Origin: Betaproteobacteria bacterium | GTDB taxonomy: Bacteria > Pseudomonadota > Gammaproteobacteria > Burkholderiales > SG8-39 | Direction: 5' to 3' | DNA length: 50,729 nucleotides | Assembly: GCA_947478805.1 (NCBI GenBank) | Contig: CANJXQ010000013.1 | Location: 1 to 50,729 of the forward strand | In this document: piece after piece, positions 9,370 to 18,692 of the stretch | Layout of the letters: each line of letters opens with the position of its first letter | Numbering within the stretch: the stretch's first letter is position 1 | Made by a program: the position numbers and the translations under genes | Notes under the pieces: model-generated | Seen by the model: only the letters and a program-made list of their open reading frames with translations | Told to the model about the DNA's origin: nothing | Databases searched by the model: none

Positions 9370-10482
9370 ATGCAGCCATCGACACGCAACCCCATCGAAC
9401 GATGGGTAGACAGGATCGGAAGATTCGTCCTCTACGTACTTTTCATGATCGCGCTGTTGGAGGCTTCATCATGGATTTTCATCAAGATCTACTACCCCGC
9501 CCGCAACCAGCAAAGCGTCAACATGCCCCTCGTCAACCCGGCAGCAATGCTCGAGTTGGCCGAGGTTCAATCAAACAGCATGGTCTTCCCAACAAGATGG
9601 TATACAAATCAACCCAACTACAAGGGGAAGTACGTCATTACCGATGAGTCGGGGTTCAGGATCAACCCCGCAAACATCAGCCATCCGAAAAGCATCGGAT
9701 TTTTTGGCGGCTCGACGATGTTCTCGGTTGCAACGGATCAGGCGAACACGATTCCCGACCAGGTCAAGCTGCCCCTGTACAACGCGCTGAATTTTGGAGT
9801 TGGCGGATATTCCACCGGGGCCGAGTTGCCCACCTTCATCGAGGCGATTCGAAAGTACGATTCGGTGCGAATTGCGGTGTTTTACGACGGCGTGAATGAA
9901 ATTGGCCGGTATCTGGAAATGCTGCAGGACGCCGCACCCGAAAAAGTATTCGACAAGGTGGGATATTACTATCGCACCGGCTTGGAGACGGCAATCAAGG
10001 CAAGCCCGTCTTACGGTTCATTGGAACTGCACATCAAGACGCCATCGATGACCCTCATTGAACGCGTACTTGCGCGCCTTCGTGCGGGGAAGCATGCCAG
10101 CGCCACGGATATTGAAGCGATCTCCTCGCGGATCGCGGACCTCTATTTATCCAATATTCATGAAATCTCGGAGATCGCCAAATCCAAATCCGTCAGGGCA
10201 TATTTCTTCCTGCAACCCAATATCTTCACCACCAAGAAGATCCTTTCCGGTAATGAAGCTCGCATCCTGGGGCAGGACAAATCCTTGCTGCCAAAACTTG
10301 CGTCCGCGGTTCGCGATCGCATCATGTCCGATAAGCGCGCAAAACTCCTGAACGTGATTGACCTGACGATGGCACTCGACAAAGTGCAGGACGAAGTGTT
10401 TTTCGACTGGTGTCATCTGAACGGCGCCGGGAACAAGTACGTGGCCGAAAGAATCATTGAAAACATCAAGTCGTCAATCTAG
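9370..10482 (+). CDS. Membrane-anchored SGNH/GDSL-type hydrolase or acetyltransferase
   Basis: 370 residues from the ATG at 9370, preceded by a GGAG ribosome-binding site; the frame opens further upstream but only by overlapping the FkbM gene. Residues about 18-40 form one hydrophobic helix (IGRFVLYVLFMIALLEASSWIF), after which the protein should face the periplasm. SGNH blocks are visible: GFFGGSTMFS (block I serine, S115), NFGVGGYST (block II), FYDGVNEIG (block III, N at 176) and DWCHLNGAG (block V, D346 and H349). The family includes O-acetyl esterases and acetyltransferases. The gene is directly followed by an acyltransferase-3 gene, suggesting joint O-acylation of the glycan. Confidence 0.75.
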   Translation: MQPSTRNPIERWVDRIGRFVLYVLFMIALLEASSWIFIKIYYPARNQQSVNMPLVNPAAMLELAEVQSNSMVFPTRWYTNQPNYKGKYVITDESGFRINPANISHPKSIGFFGGSTMFSVATDQANTIPDQVKLPLYNALNFGVGGYSTGAELPTFIEAIRKYDSVRIAVFYDGVNEIGRYLEMLQDAAPEKVFDKVGYYYRTGLETAIKASPSYGSLELHIKTPSMTLIERVLARLRAGKHASATDIEAISSRIADLYLSNIHEISEIAKSKSVRAYFFLQPNIFTTKKILSGNEARILGQDKSLLPKLASAVRDRIMSDKRAKLLNVIDLTMALDKVQDEVFFDWCHLNGAGNKYVAERIIENIKSSI

Positions 10483-10511
10483 CTTCCCGCTTTCGACCTT
10501 GCGCGAAGACG

Positions 10512-12410
10512 ATGCAATACAGACGTGAGATTGACGGGCTTCGGGCACTGGCAGTAATACCGGTCATTCTCTTTCATGCGGGGTTTTCGGCATTCGGCGG
10601 TGGCTTTGTAGGCGTTGACGTTTTCTTCGTCATCAGCGGGTTCCTCATCACGTCGATTATCCTGGCCGAAAAGGCGACGGGACGGTTTTCCCTCCTGAAG
10701 TTCTATGAACGCAGGGCGCGCCGAATATTGCCCGCACTGTTCCTGGTCATGGGCGTATGCACCCTGCTGGCAATTGTTCTCCTCGCGCCCTTCAGTGGCA
10801 GGGATTTTTACCAATCGCTTGCCGCCACCGCCCTGTTTTCTTCCAATATTCTTTTCATTGTCGAATCCGACAATTACTTCGGCCTGATGTCGGAGTACAA
10901 GCCGTTGCTGCATACCTGTAGTCTCGCGGTAGAAGAACAGTTTTATGTTGTCTATCCCGTATTTCTGCTGCTTGCATGGCGCCTTGGCCGGAAACGGACG
11001 ATTACGCTGATTTCCTTGCTGGCGATTCTCAGCATCGTTGGGGCGCATTGGGGCTCCCTCACCATGCCGGCGCCCGCGTTCTATCTGCTCCCGACGCGAG
11101 GGTGGGAACTCCTATGCGGCGCGTTGCTCGCGTATCTCAATGCAGGAACAACAACTGCAGGGATCAGGCCTTGGCTATCGCAGGCGGGAAGCACTGCCGG
11201 ACTACTGCTCATGGGATTTGCCGTATTTGCATTCGACAAAAACACGCCTTATCCAGGGCTATTCGCATTGGTACCCACGATCGGCGCCGCATTGGTCATT
11301 GCATTCGCAACGCCTGAAACCGTGGTTGGCAAGCTGTTGGCGAGCCGTCCATTTGTCGGTGTTGGCCTGGTCAGTTACAGCACCTATCTTTGGCACCAAC
11401 CCCTGTTCGCCTTTGCCAGGCACCTGGAAATGAATGAGCCCGGCAACACGATGCTGCTCTCGCTTTCCGTCCTGTCACTCTTGCTGGGTTATGCAAGCTG
11501 GGCACTGGTCGAGAAGCCATTCCGCAACCGGAACCAAACTTCCGCACGGACGATCGCGGTATGCGGCGGTATTGGCTCCATCCTGTTTGTAGCCATCGGC
11601 TTCGCCGGTCACCTGACCACCGGGTTCCAGGAGCAAAAGTTGTCGAGGCTCACCGACCAGCGTCGCGCCCTTTTTGTCGATCAATACAGGGAGGTTCCGA
11701 GAAAGCAGGCAGTGCGGGAGCAGGTCGAGCATGCGTCGAAAGTGAATTGGCCTGATCGGAAAATTCTTATCCTGGGCGATTCGATGTCCATCGACATGAA
11801 ATTGGCCGTTGACTTGAACGCGGAGCTGTTTCCTGGCGTGCAGTTTTCCACTTATGGCCTTGATGATGCCTGCATGGGTGAGTACTTGGTCGCCATGTCG
11901 GTCGAAGGCAGAATTGCTCGCGCACCGCGATGCGAGCGCGCCCCAAACACGGACAAAGTCGCTGCGGCCATTGCGGCGGCGGATGAAGTCGTGCTGGCTG
12001 CTGCGTGGAAGCCCGATACTGAAAGCATCGCGATCGACATGGCGCGCCACATCAATGGTGTTCACAAGAAGGCCTACATCGTGGACGCCTTCAGGATTTT
12101 TCACATGTCCGATTCTTCCTACTATTTTGCAGCGAGCGGATTGGACATGAGCCAGCTGCCAGGCTTCATGTACCAGCGTTTGCTGCCTTCTTTTCTGGAA
12201 GTGCGAAAGGGATTCTTGCGAGACATCGCACCGCTTTCAACCATTGTCTTCATCGACAAGTTGGGATTCTTTTGCAACACGAGTGCCAACACGTGTTCGT
12301 TGTACGACAATGCCGGCTTGCCCTTGTTTCACGACGAGCTGCACGTCACCGTTGAAGGCGCCCGAAAATACGGCAGGGCGTTGCATGATCGAGGGTACTT
12401 TGCCAAATGA
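10512..12410 (+). CDS. Acyltransferase-3 with C-terminal SGNH domain (OafA/OatA-like O-acetyltransferase)
   Basis: 632 residues. The N-terminal half is an integral membrane acyltransferase-3 domain with YRREIDGLRALAVIPVILFH (conserved R...H), GGFVGVDVFFVISGFLI, RRARRILPALF and HTCSLAVEEQF at about residues 134-144, followed by many membrane helices. The C-terminal half is a periplasmic SGNH domain with ILGDSMSID (block I, about residue 423) and DELH (D608, H611). This architecture is known for O-acetyltransferases of O-antigens and peptidoglycan: the membrane part brings the acyl group across and the SGNH part transfers it. The neighbouring separate SGNH protein may be a partner. Conserved W in the HTWSL motif is C here. 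Confidence 0.9.
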   Translation: MQYRREIDGLRALAVIPVILFHAGFSAFGGGFVGVDVFFVISGFLITSIILAEKATGRFSLLKFYERRARRILPALFLVMGVCTLLAIVLLAPFSGRDFYQSLAATALFSSNILFIVESDNYFGLMSEYKPLLHTCSLAVEEQFYVVYPVFLLLAWRLGRKRTITLISLLAILSIVGAHWGSLTMPAPAFYLLPTRGWELLCGALLAYLNAGTTTAGIRPWLSQAGSTAGLLLMGFAVFAFDKNTPYPGLFALVPTIGAALVIAFATPETVVGKLLASRPFVGVGLVSYSTYLWHQPLFAFARHLEMNEPGNTMLLSLSVLSLLLGYASWALVEKPFRNRNQTSARTIAVCGGIGSILFVAIGFAGHLTTGFQEQKLSRLTDQRRALFVDQYREVPRKQAVREQVEHASKVNWPDRKILILGDSMSIDMKLAVDLNAELFPGVQFSTYGLDDACMGEYLVAMSVEGRIARAPRCERAPNTDKVAAAIAAADEVVLAAAWKPDTESIAIDMARHINGVHKKAYIVDAFRIFHMSDSSYYFAASGLDMSQLPGFMYQRLLPSFLEVRKGFLRDIAPLSTIVFIDKLGFFCNTSANTCSLYDNAGLPLFHDELHVTVEGARKYGRALHDRGYFAK

Positions 12411-12510
12411 GAACAAGATGCGGTTCAGATACCCACCGCGCTCGACCAATCTCCAGCATGCCTCGCAAGCCGCAGTTCGCGCGAGAACGGGATAACCCAT
12501 CGCTACCGAC

Positions 12511-13704
12511 ATGAATATCAAAAGCATGTTGCGCAAGATTTCGTGGTTCTATTCCTTGAATGCCACGATTAAGTCCTTCATGACAACCCGCGAGTACTCC
12601 CGGACGGTCCATCATTACTCCAAGCACCCTGCGCGCAAGCCGGCAATACCGACCCTCCGAATACCTCGTTTGGCGCATGCCCCAAGAATCTTCTTCGCAG
12701 GCACCGATGAACAGCAGGATCGCAGCGGGTTGCTGCAGGCGCTTGAGCGGATCGGGCGTACGCGCTGCTTCACCAGATCCGACGGAAGCTACGGGCAAAA
12801 CGATCCGCGTCCGGAGGCTGTGCGCCGGGACGCCAATGCCAGGCGTTTGTGGGAGCTGGTTTCCGCGGAGGTCGCATCGGGAAATAGCCCGGATATCCTG
12901 ATCACGCAGACCTGGCCCACGCTGTTGGACCCGGCGGTGCTCGGCAGGATCCGCCGGGAATTCGGGACGCTCGTCGTCAATATCAGCATGGATGACCGGC
13001 ACCAGTACTGGGGCCGGCCATTGGCAGAGTCGTGGGGCGGCACATACGGACTGATCGGGCATATCGATCTCGCTTTGACTGCGGCACGCGAATCCGTCGA
13101 GTGGTATGAAAAGGAAGGGTGTCCGGCCCTGTACTTTCCGGAGGCAAGCGATCCGGAAATATTTCACCCCATGCCAGAGTTACCCAAAGTTCATGACGTA
13201 AGCTTCGTTGGCGGGTGCTATGGCATTCGTCGCGACATCGTTCTTGCCCTGCGCCGGGCCGGTATTGAGGTAACGACATTCGGCAACGGATGGCACAGCG
13301 GGCGAATTGCAACCGAGGCCGTCCCGGCATTGTTTTCACAATCGAAAATCGTTCTCGGCGTGGGAACCATAGGACACTGTCGCAACTTTTTTTCCCTCAA
13401 GATGCGGGACTTCGACGGCCCCATGTCAGGCAGCCTCTACTTGACGCATGACAACCCGGATCTGGACACGCTGTTTGCAAATGGCCGGGAAATCGTCACC
13501 TATCGCACAATCGACGAATGCGTAGAAAAGGCGATCTACTTCCTGAAACATGGCGACGAACGGGAGTCCATTGCCGCCGCTGGCCGTGCTCGAGGGCTAC
13601 GGGAGCATACCTGGGATCAGCGCTTTTCCAACCTGTTTTCAAGGCTGGGCTACACCCCGGTTCGCGCGCCCGCTGGAGTTCAAGATGACCCCGAACCTGC
13701 TTGA
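12511..13704 (+). CDS. CgeB-type glycosyltransferase
   Basis: A 397-residue GT-B fold protein resembling the CgeB/spore-maturation glycosyltransferase family. The C-terminal half contains DVSFVGGCYGIRRDIVLALRRAGIEVTTFGNGW, SQSKIVLGVGTIGHCRNFFSLKMRDFDGPMSG and the ending RGLREHTWDQRFSNLF, all typical of this group. The N-terminal 60 residues are basic and poorly conserved. It starts 100 nt after the acyltransferase gene and its end overlaps the next methyltransferase by 20 nt. A second CgeB-type gene is at 17604. Donor and acceptor are unknown. Confidence 0.8.
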   Translation: MNIKSMLRKISWFYSLNATIKSFMTTREYSRTVHHYSKHPARKPAIPTLRIPRLAHAPRIFFAGTDEQQDRSGLLQALERIGRTRCFTRSDGSYGQNDPRPEAVRRDANARRLWELVSAEVASGNSPDILITQTWPTLLDPAVLGRIRREFGTLVVNISMDDRHQYWGRPLAESWGGTYGLIGHIDLALTAARESVEWYEKEGCPALYFPEASDPEIFHPMPELPKVHDVSFVGGCYGIRRDIVLALRRAGIEVTTFGNGWHSGRIATEAVPALFSQSKIVLGVGTIGHCRNFFSLKMRDFDGPMSGSLYLTHDNPDLDTLFANGREIVTYRTIDECVEKAIYFLKHGDERESIAAAGRARGLREHTWDQRFSNLFSRLGYTPVRAPAGVQDDPEPA

Positions 13705-14689
13705 CTACCTGTGCGACCCGGTTGATCGAAGTCCGTTGTCGCTGAAGGATGCGATCTATGAGACTTCAGGAGAGATTTCGAGCGGAACCCTTGTATCCGG
13801 CTCGGGACGTACCTACCCAATCAGGGATGGCGTTCCGCGCTTTGCAACACCGGAGGTCCAACAGTCGGTGGTCTCGTTCGGTGATGAATGGAACAGCTTT
13901 AACTTCGACGAGTTCCGCATCAATTGGGCCGACCTGTCGATGAAACACACGTTCGGCGGCCTCGACGTATTCCAGGGCAAGGTCGTGGTCGACGCGGGTG
14001 CGGGTAGCGGAATCCAGTCGCGCTGGATCAGCGAAGCCGGCGCCAGGCATGTCATTGCGCTTGAGTTGTCCCACTCGGTTGACGACGTCATGAAGCGCAA
14101 CCTGCGCGGCCTGCCCAATGTGGATGTCGTGCAATGCTCGATCGACCGACCCCCGATACGCAATGCATCCATCGCCGGAATAGTGCTGTGCCACAACGTT
14201 ATCCAACATACGCAGTCGGTCGAACTCACCGCGAATGCGCTGTGGAACATTGTTGCGCCAGGGGGAGAATTCGTCTTCAATTGCTATCCGAAGAACGACA
14301 AGGGTGTGCTGCGAAAATTGCGCCTGAGGCTGTATTCGATACTTCGCGGCTTTTTCGCCAAACGGTCATTTGCGTTCATCCTTGGCTATTCACGCCTCAT
14401 GGCGGCGATTCGCTTCGTGCCTTTGCTTGGATGGGCCCTGGAGAAATCCATGTTCATGGTCAGGGGACCGGTACCCCCCGGACCGAACTATTTCCGTCGG
14501 GCGTATCGCTCGACGGCCCTGAATACCTTTGACTGCTATGGATCCCATTCGTACCAGCACCTCAAGACAGAAGAAGAAATCCGGTCGCTGGTACACGAAT
14601 TGCAGCCCGATACTGGCAAGGTACTGAACATCGATCGCTATTTCCAGCGCCCGCCGCCAGTCGGCATTGCCTTGCGGCTTCGCAAGTAA
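13685..14689 (+). CDS. SAM methyltransferase with degenerate N-terminal Trm112-like domain
   Basis: 334 residues from the ATG at 13685, where the conserved domain starts; the frame is open upstream inside the CgeB gene. Residues 1-60 look like a Trm112/YcaR zinc-ribbon (LLDYLCDPVDRSPLSL, GRTYPIRDGVPRF), but of the usual four metal-binding residues only C10 remains. The methyltransferase core has VVVDAGAGSGIQSRW (motif I), VIALELS, GIVLCHNVIQHTQSV and APGGEFVFNCYPK. It resembles the protein at 19603 in domain order and in the QHT segment. Like that gene it directly precedes an asnB-type gene (6 nt gap). Confidence 0.8.
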   Translation: MTPNLLDYLCDPVDRSPLSLKDAIYETSGEISSGTLVSGSGRTYPIRDGVPRFATPEVQQSVVSFGDEWNSFNFDEFRINWADLSMKHTFGGLDVFQGKVVVDAGAGSGIQSRWISEAGARHVIALELSHSVDDVMKRNLRGLPNVDVVQCSIDRPPIRNASIAGIVLCHNVIQHTQSVELTANALWNIVAPGGEFVFNCYPKNDKGVLRKLRLRLYSILRGFFAKRSFAFILGYSRLMAAIRFVPLLGWALEKSMFMVRGPVPPGPNYFRRAYRSTALNTFDCYGSHSYQHLKTEEEIRSLVHELQPDTGKVLNIDRYFQRPPPVGIALRLRK

Positions 14690-14695
14690 ACCCCC

Positions 14696-16564
14696 ATGTG
14701 CGGCATTTACGGCACCGTCGACACGAACCCCATAGACCCGCGGAGCGTTGACCAACGACGAGACCTGCTGCGCCATCGCGGCCCCGATGACGCCGGCAGC
14801 TGGTTGTCACCCAATGGACATGTCGCCTTCGCGCACCGCCGCCTGTCCGTGATCGACCTGTCGCCGGCTGGCCACCAGCCCATGCTCCGCGACAACGGCC
14901 GGCTCGTCATCACCTTCAACGGTGAAATCTACAACTACCTGTCGCTGCGAGGGGAGCTCGAGCGCAACGGGATGAGTTTTCGCGGCGACAGCGACACCGA
15001 AGTCATCCTCGCCGCCTATGATCGCTGGGGCGCGCAATGTGTCGAGAAGCTCAACGGCATGTTCGCCTTCGCCCTGTACGACGCCGGCAACGGCCAGTCA
15101 GGGCCATCCCTGTTCATGGCGCGGGACAGGGCCGGCGAAAAGCCCTTCTACTATGCACTCAATGGGGGTCGGTTCGAATTTGCCTCCGAGCTCAAGTCGG
15201 TCCGCGCCACGACAAGCCTAGACGGCCAGGCGATTAATCACTACCTCGCACTGGGCTACATCCCGGGCGAACTGTCTATGCTTGAAGGAGTGCGCAAGCT
15301 TCCCCCAGCCCACTGCGCGCGACTTGACCTGGCAACCATGCGCCTCGATACCTGGCGATACTGGCAGCTGCCATCCAACGATGCCGCCCCGGATTCGGAC
15401 CCTGCAGACCTGGCAGCGCAGGCGCAGGCATTGTTCGAGGATTCGGTACGGCTTCGCCTGCAAAGCGACGTGCCCCTTGGCATCCTTCTGAGCGGTGGTC
15501 TCGACTCAAGCCTGGTGGTAGCTGCGGCGGCGCGAGCGTCGGCCACTCCCGTAAAGACCTTCACCATCGCACTTCCGGGCTCGACATTGGATGAATCCGG
15601 GTATGCGTCAACGGTCGCGCGGCATTTTTCCACCGATCATCACCGGCTCGAACTTGATCGTTCCTCACTTGCCGTCCTGGATGAAATTGCGCCCCTGGTG
15701 GACGAGCCGCTCGCCGACTCATCGCTGCTTCCAGCCTATGTGGTGTCACGCCTGACGCGCACACATGTGACGGTGGCCCTTGGGGGCGATGGGGGAGACG
15801 AGTTGTTTGGGGGTTATCGGGACTATCCGCATGCATTGGCAGACCAAGCGCGCTTTGGCTGGCTGCCGGACGCAGCGTTTGATGCCATGGGCCGATTGGC
15901 CGGAAAGCTACCCGCTGGCGTGAGGGGGAGAAACCGTCTTGCGTCGCTACGCGGGGGCGCCCTGCAGCAGATTATCTGGGGTTCGCCGTATTTCGATATC
16001 GAGTTGCGCAAACGCATACTGAGCGGGGACTTTCTCGGCGAATTGGGGGGTAAGCTGGACGCCCCAGAACAAGAATTATTGGCGTCGTTCCGTTGCGGGA
16101 GCGGCCCGGTAGACTCCATGACGCGAACCCACTTTCACAGCATTCTTCCAGACGACTATCTGGTAAAGGTCGATCGCGCAAGCATGGCCCATGGATTGGA
16201 GTTGCGCTGCCCGTTCCTGGATCAGCGTTTGATAGAATTTTGCTTTTCCAAAGTGCCGGACATTTGGAAAGCCAACGGCCGCGAATCCCGCCGCCTGCAG
16301 AAACTCATGGCCAGGAACATGCTGCCGTCAACATTGGACGTCAATCGCAAGCAGGGTTTCTCCGTTCCGATCGAACAGTGGCTGCTGGCAGAGCCGCCGG
16401 GAAAGCTGGCGGAGCGCATGGATGACCTGCCCGATTTCATACGACGAGATGAAGTGCACGCGCTCATTCGCGGACTGCGCCTGGGACGCACCAACGGGGC
16501 ACGGCTTTTCAACCTGATCATGCTGGCGACCGCCTGCCGCAACCTGCGATCGAGCACTGCATGA
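14696..16564 (+). CDS. asnB: AsnB-type glutamine-dependent amidotransferase (copy 1)
   Basis: 622 residues. The N-terminal class II glutaminase domain begins MCGIYG with the catalytic Cys2 and has LLRHRGPDDAGSW, NGEIYNY and DTEVILAAYDRWG. The C-terminal synthetase domain has the ATP pyrophosphatase loop LSGGLDSSLVV (SGG from residue 266), VALGGDGGDELFGGYRDYPHA and KVDRASMAHGLELRCPFLD. Homologues in polysaccharide loci amidate 2-acetamido-hexuronic acids, which fits the TviB-type dehydrogenase here; true asparagine synthesis is unlikely in this setting. Its stop overlaps the next gene (ATGA). Two paralogues are in the window, at 20589 and 37567. Confidence 0.93.
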   Translation: MCGIYGTVDTNPIDPRSVDQRRDLLRHRGPDDAGSWLSPNGHVAFAHRRLSVIDLSPAGHQPMLRDNGRLVITFNGEIYNYLSLRGELERNGMSFRGDSDTEVILAAYDRWGAQCVEKLNGMFAFALYDAGNGQSGPSLFMARDRAGEKPFYYALNGGRFEFASELKSVRATTSLDGQAINHYLALGYIPGELSMLEGVRKLPPAHCARLDLATMRLDTWRYWQLPSNDAAPDSDPADLAAQAQALFEDSVRLRLQSDVPLGILLSGGLDSSLVVAAAARASATPVKTFTIALPGSTLDESGYASTVARHFSTDHHRLELDRSSLAVLDEIAPLVDEPLADSSLLPAYVVSRLTRTHVTVALGGDGGDELFGGYRDYPHALADQARFGWLPDAAFDAMGRLAGKLPAGVRGRNRLASLRGGALQQIIWGSPYFDIELRKRILSGDFLGELGGKLDAPEQELLASFRCGSGPVDSMTRTHFHSILPDDYLVKVDRASMAHGLELRCPFLDQRLIEFCFSKVPDIWKANGRESRRLQKLMARNMLPSTLDVNRKQGFSVPIEQWLLAEPPGKLAERMDDLPDFIRRDEVHALIRGLRLGRTNGARLFNLIMLATACRNLRSSTA

Positions 16565-17607
16565 CAGTCAACATCTCCGTCTGCATTCCCGCTTACAACC
16601 GCTCGGGCGTCCTGTCCGCCTTGCTGGACTCGATCGCCGCCCAAGACTACGACGATTACGAAATCGTCATCTGTGAAGACCTTTCTCCCGAGAGGCAGGC
16701 GATCGCCGCTATCGCCAATGGTTTCGCAGCATCCAACCGGGCGCGTGTTCGCTACTTCGAGAACGAACAGAATCTCGGGTATGACCGCAATTTGCGACGC
16801 TTGTTGGATGTGGCGGAAGGAACTTACTGCCTCTACATGGGCAATGACGATCTTCTGGCGCCCGGCGCCCTGCGCTGCATTGCGTCGGCCATCGCCCGCC
16901 ACGACGACATCGGTGTCGTATTGCGGAGTTATTCGTCTTTCGACGACCATCCGGACAACCTGACCCAGACATTTCGCTATTTCCCGACCGAACGATTTTT
17001 CCCGGCGGGTGCGGACAGCATCGGCACCGTGTTCCGCCGCTCCGTCGTCATATCGGGAATGACCTTCCATCGCGCCCTTGCCCGCGAACTGGCGACCGAC
17101 CAATTCGACGGGTCGTTGCTCTACCAGCTTTATCTCGTGGCACGCATCCTCTCCCGAAAGAACGGGGTGTTTGTTCCCCAAATCATCAGTTTTTACCGCA
17201 ACGGTGGCATTCCCGACTTCGGCAACGCGGAATCCGAACGGGGAAAATTCGTTCCCCGGCAGCACACCCCCGAATCCTCCCTGCATTTCATGCGCGAGAT
17301 GCTGCGCATCGCCGAATACGTCCAACGCGTGGACAATGTGGCGATCAAGGATCCGATACTTCTGGACATCGCGAACTACTCCTATCCTGTACTTTCCATT
17401 CAGGCGGACAAGCCTCTGGGGACCTTCCTTCGCTACATCCGGGACCTTCAGCGGCTGGGATTCGGACGCAGTCCCTTGTTTCATCTCTATTGCCTGTCAT
17501 TGCTGTTATTGGGCGATCGCCGTTCCAACGCCATAATCGGCTTCATCAAGCGCCGCCTCGGCTACACGCCCCGCATCGGGGGTATCTACGATGGCAGGTC
17601 GGCTTGA
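16561..17607 (+). CDS. Glycosyltransferase family 2
   Basis: A 348-residue GT-A fold enzyme. NISVCIPAYNRSGVLSALLDSIAAQDYDDYEIVICED is the classical GT2 opening, and NLGYDRNLRRLLDVAEGTYCLYMGNDDLL supplies the DXD-like metal site (NDD, about residue 98). It lacks membrane helices, so it should act at the cytoplasmic face on lipid-linked acceptors. It overlaps the preceding asnB by 4 nt and the next gene by 4 nt (TTGA). It sits between the two CgeB-methyltransferase-AsnB modules. Confidence 0.9.
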   Translation: MTVNISVCIPAYNRSGVLSALLDSIAAQDYDDYEIVICEDLSPERQAIAAIANGFAASNRARVRYFENEQNLGYDRNLRRLLDVAEGTYCLYMGNDDLLAPGALRCIASAIARHDDIGVVLRSYSSFDDHPDNLTQTFRYFPTERFFPAGADSIGTVFRRSVVISGMTFHRALARELATDQFDGSLLYQLYLVARILSRKNGVFVPQIISFYRNGGIPDFGNAESERGKFVPRQHTPESSLHFMREMLRIAEYVQRVDNVAIKDPILLDIANYSYPVLSIQADKPLGTFLRYIRDLQRLGFGRSPLFHLYCLSLLLLGDRRSNAIIGFIKRRLGYTPRIGGIYDGRSA

Positions 17608-18692
17608 AGATCCTGGTTGCGGGAGACTGGCACTCCGAACTTCACGAAGAGCCACTGTATCGCGCACTGTGCGCGCTGGGTCATGATGCGCACCGCTTTG
17701 CCTGGCACCAATATTTTGGCGGGAAAGCGAGCTCTCTCGGTTCAGCCTTTGCGCGCTTTCAGAACAAGTACCTTCTCGGGCCCATCATCGACCGCATCAA
17801 TGCGAACCTGGTGGCTCAGGCGACGCAGTTGCAGCCAGACCTGCTGTTCATCTATCGGGGAACACACATCAAGGCCACGACAATCCAGCGCCTGCGCGAA
17901 ACGGTGCCTGGCCTCACGGTCGCAGGCTACAACAACGACGACCCGTTCGCCCCGAATCAGCCGCAGTGGCTTTGGCGACACTTCAAGGCGGCGCTGCGCG
18001 AATATGACGTGGCACTCGCTTACCGGCAGCACAACATGGACGACTTCAAGCGGCACGGGGCCAGATGCACTTACCTGCTGCGGTCATGGTTCGTTCCGGA
18101 GCGAAATCATCCCGTGACGCTGAATGAAGAGGACATGCAGGCATTTGGCTCCGAGGTCGTATTCATCGGTCATTACGAAAACGACGGCAGGCTGCAACTG
18201 CTTGAGCAAATCGCCAGGGCGGGGCACCGGCTTCGCCTGTTCGGACACGGAAGCGACTGGGACCCTGTCCTGATGGAATCGAAGTGGCTGCGCTCGCTCG
18301 CGCCGATCAGACTGGTGTGGGGAGAGGACTACAACAAGGCCCTGTGCGGGGCCAAGATCGCGCTGTGCTTCTTTTCACGACTGAACCGCGACACCTACAC
18401 GCGCCGATGCTTTGAGATACCCGCGACCGGCACACTGCTGCTCAGCGAGCATTCCGATGATCTCGCCACCCTGTTCGCAGAGGGTCGTGAAGCCGATTTC
18501 TTCCGCTCGGGCGAGGAGCTGTTGGCAAAGCTGCGCCTATACATTGAAGACGAGCCGCGTCGTCGAAGGGTCGCCGCGGCGGGAATGGCGCGCGTTCATG
18601 CGGATGGCCACGACGTCAAATCAAGAATGAAGACCTTCCTCGAGTGGCTGGAGTCGGCGCGGCTGCCGGACAGGCAATACCATGCTGCCTAG
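17604..18692 (+). CDS. CgeB-type glycosyltransferase, second copy
   Basis: 362 residues from a TTG start at 17604 that overlaps the previous stop (TTGA) and gives MKILVAGDWHSELHEEPLYRAL, the expected N-terminal beta strand. No ATG start lies near. The C-terminal half carries VVFIGHYENDGRLQLLEQIARAGHRLRLFGHG, LCGAKIALCFFSRLNRDTYTRRCFEIPATGTLLLSE and a RVHADGHDVKSRM ending, typical of the CgeB/GT-B group. It shares family with the protein at 12511 but is clearly divergent. It overlaps the next gene by 11 nt. Sugar specificity cannot be predicted. Confidence 0.8.
   Translation: MKILVAGDWHSELHEEPLYRALCALGHDAHRFAWHQYFGGKASSLGSAFARFQNKYLLGPIIDRINANLVAQATQLQPDLLFIYRGTHIKATTIQRLRETVPGLTVAGYNNDDPFAPNQPQWLWRHFKAALREYDVALAYRQHNMDDFKRHGARCTYLLRSWFVPERNHPVTLNEEDMQAFGSEVVFIGHYENDGRLQLLEQIARAGHRLRLFGHGSDWDPVLMESKWLRSLAPIRLVWGEDYNKALCGAKIALCFFSRLNRDTYTRRCFEIPATGTLLLSEHSDDLATLFAEGREADFFRSGEELLAKLRLYIEDEPRRRRVAAAGMARVHADGHDVKSRMKTFLEWLESARLPDRQYHAA

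Noticed and set aside
14696..16564. Housekeeping asparagine synthetase
   Set aside because: Three copies among glycosyltransferases and next to sugar methyltransferases make a glycan-modifying role more likely than amino-acid synthesis.
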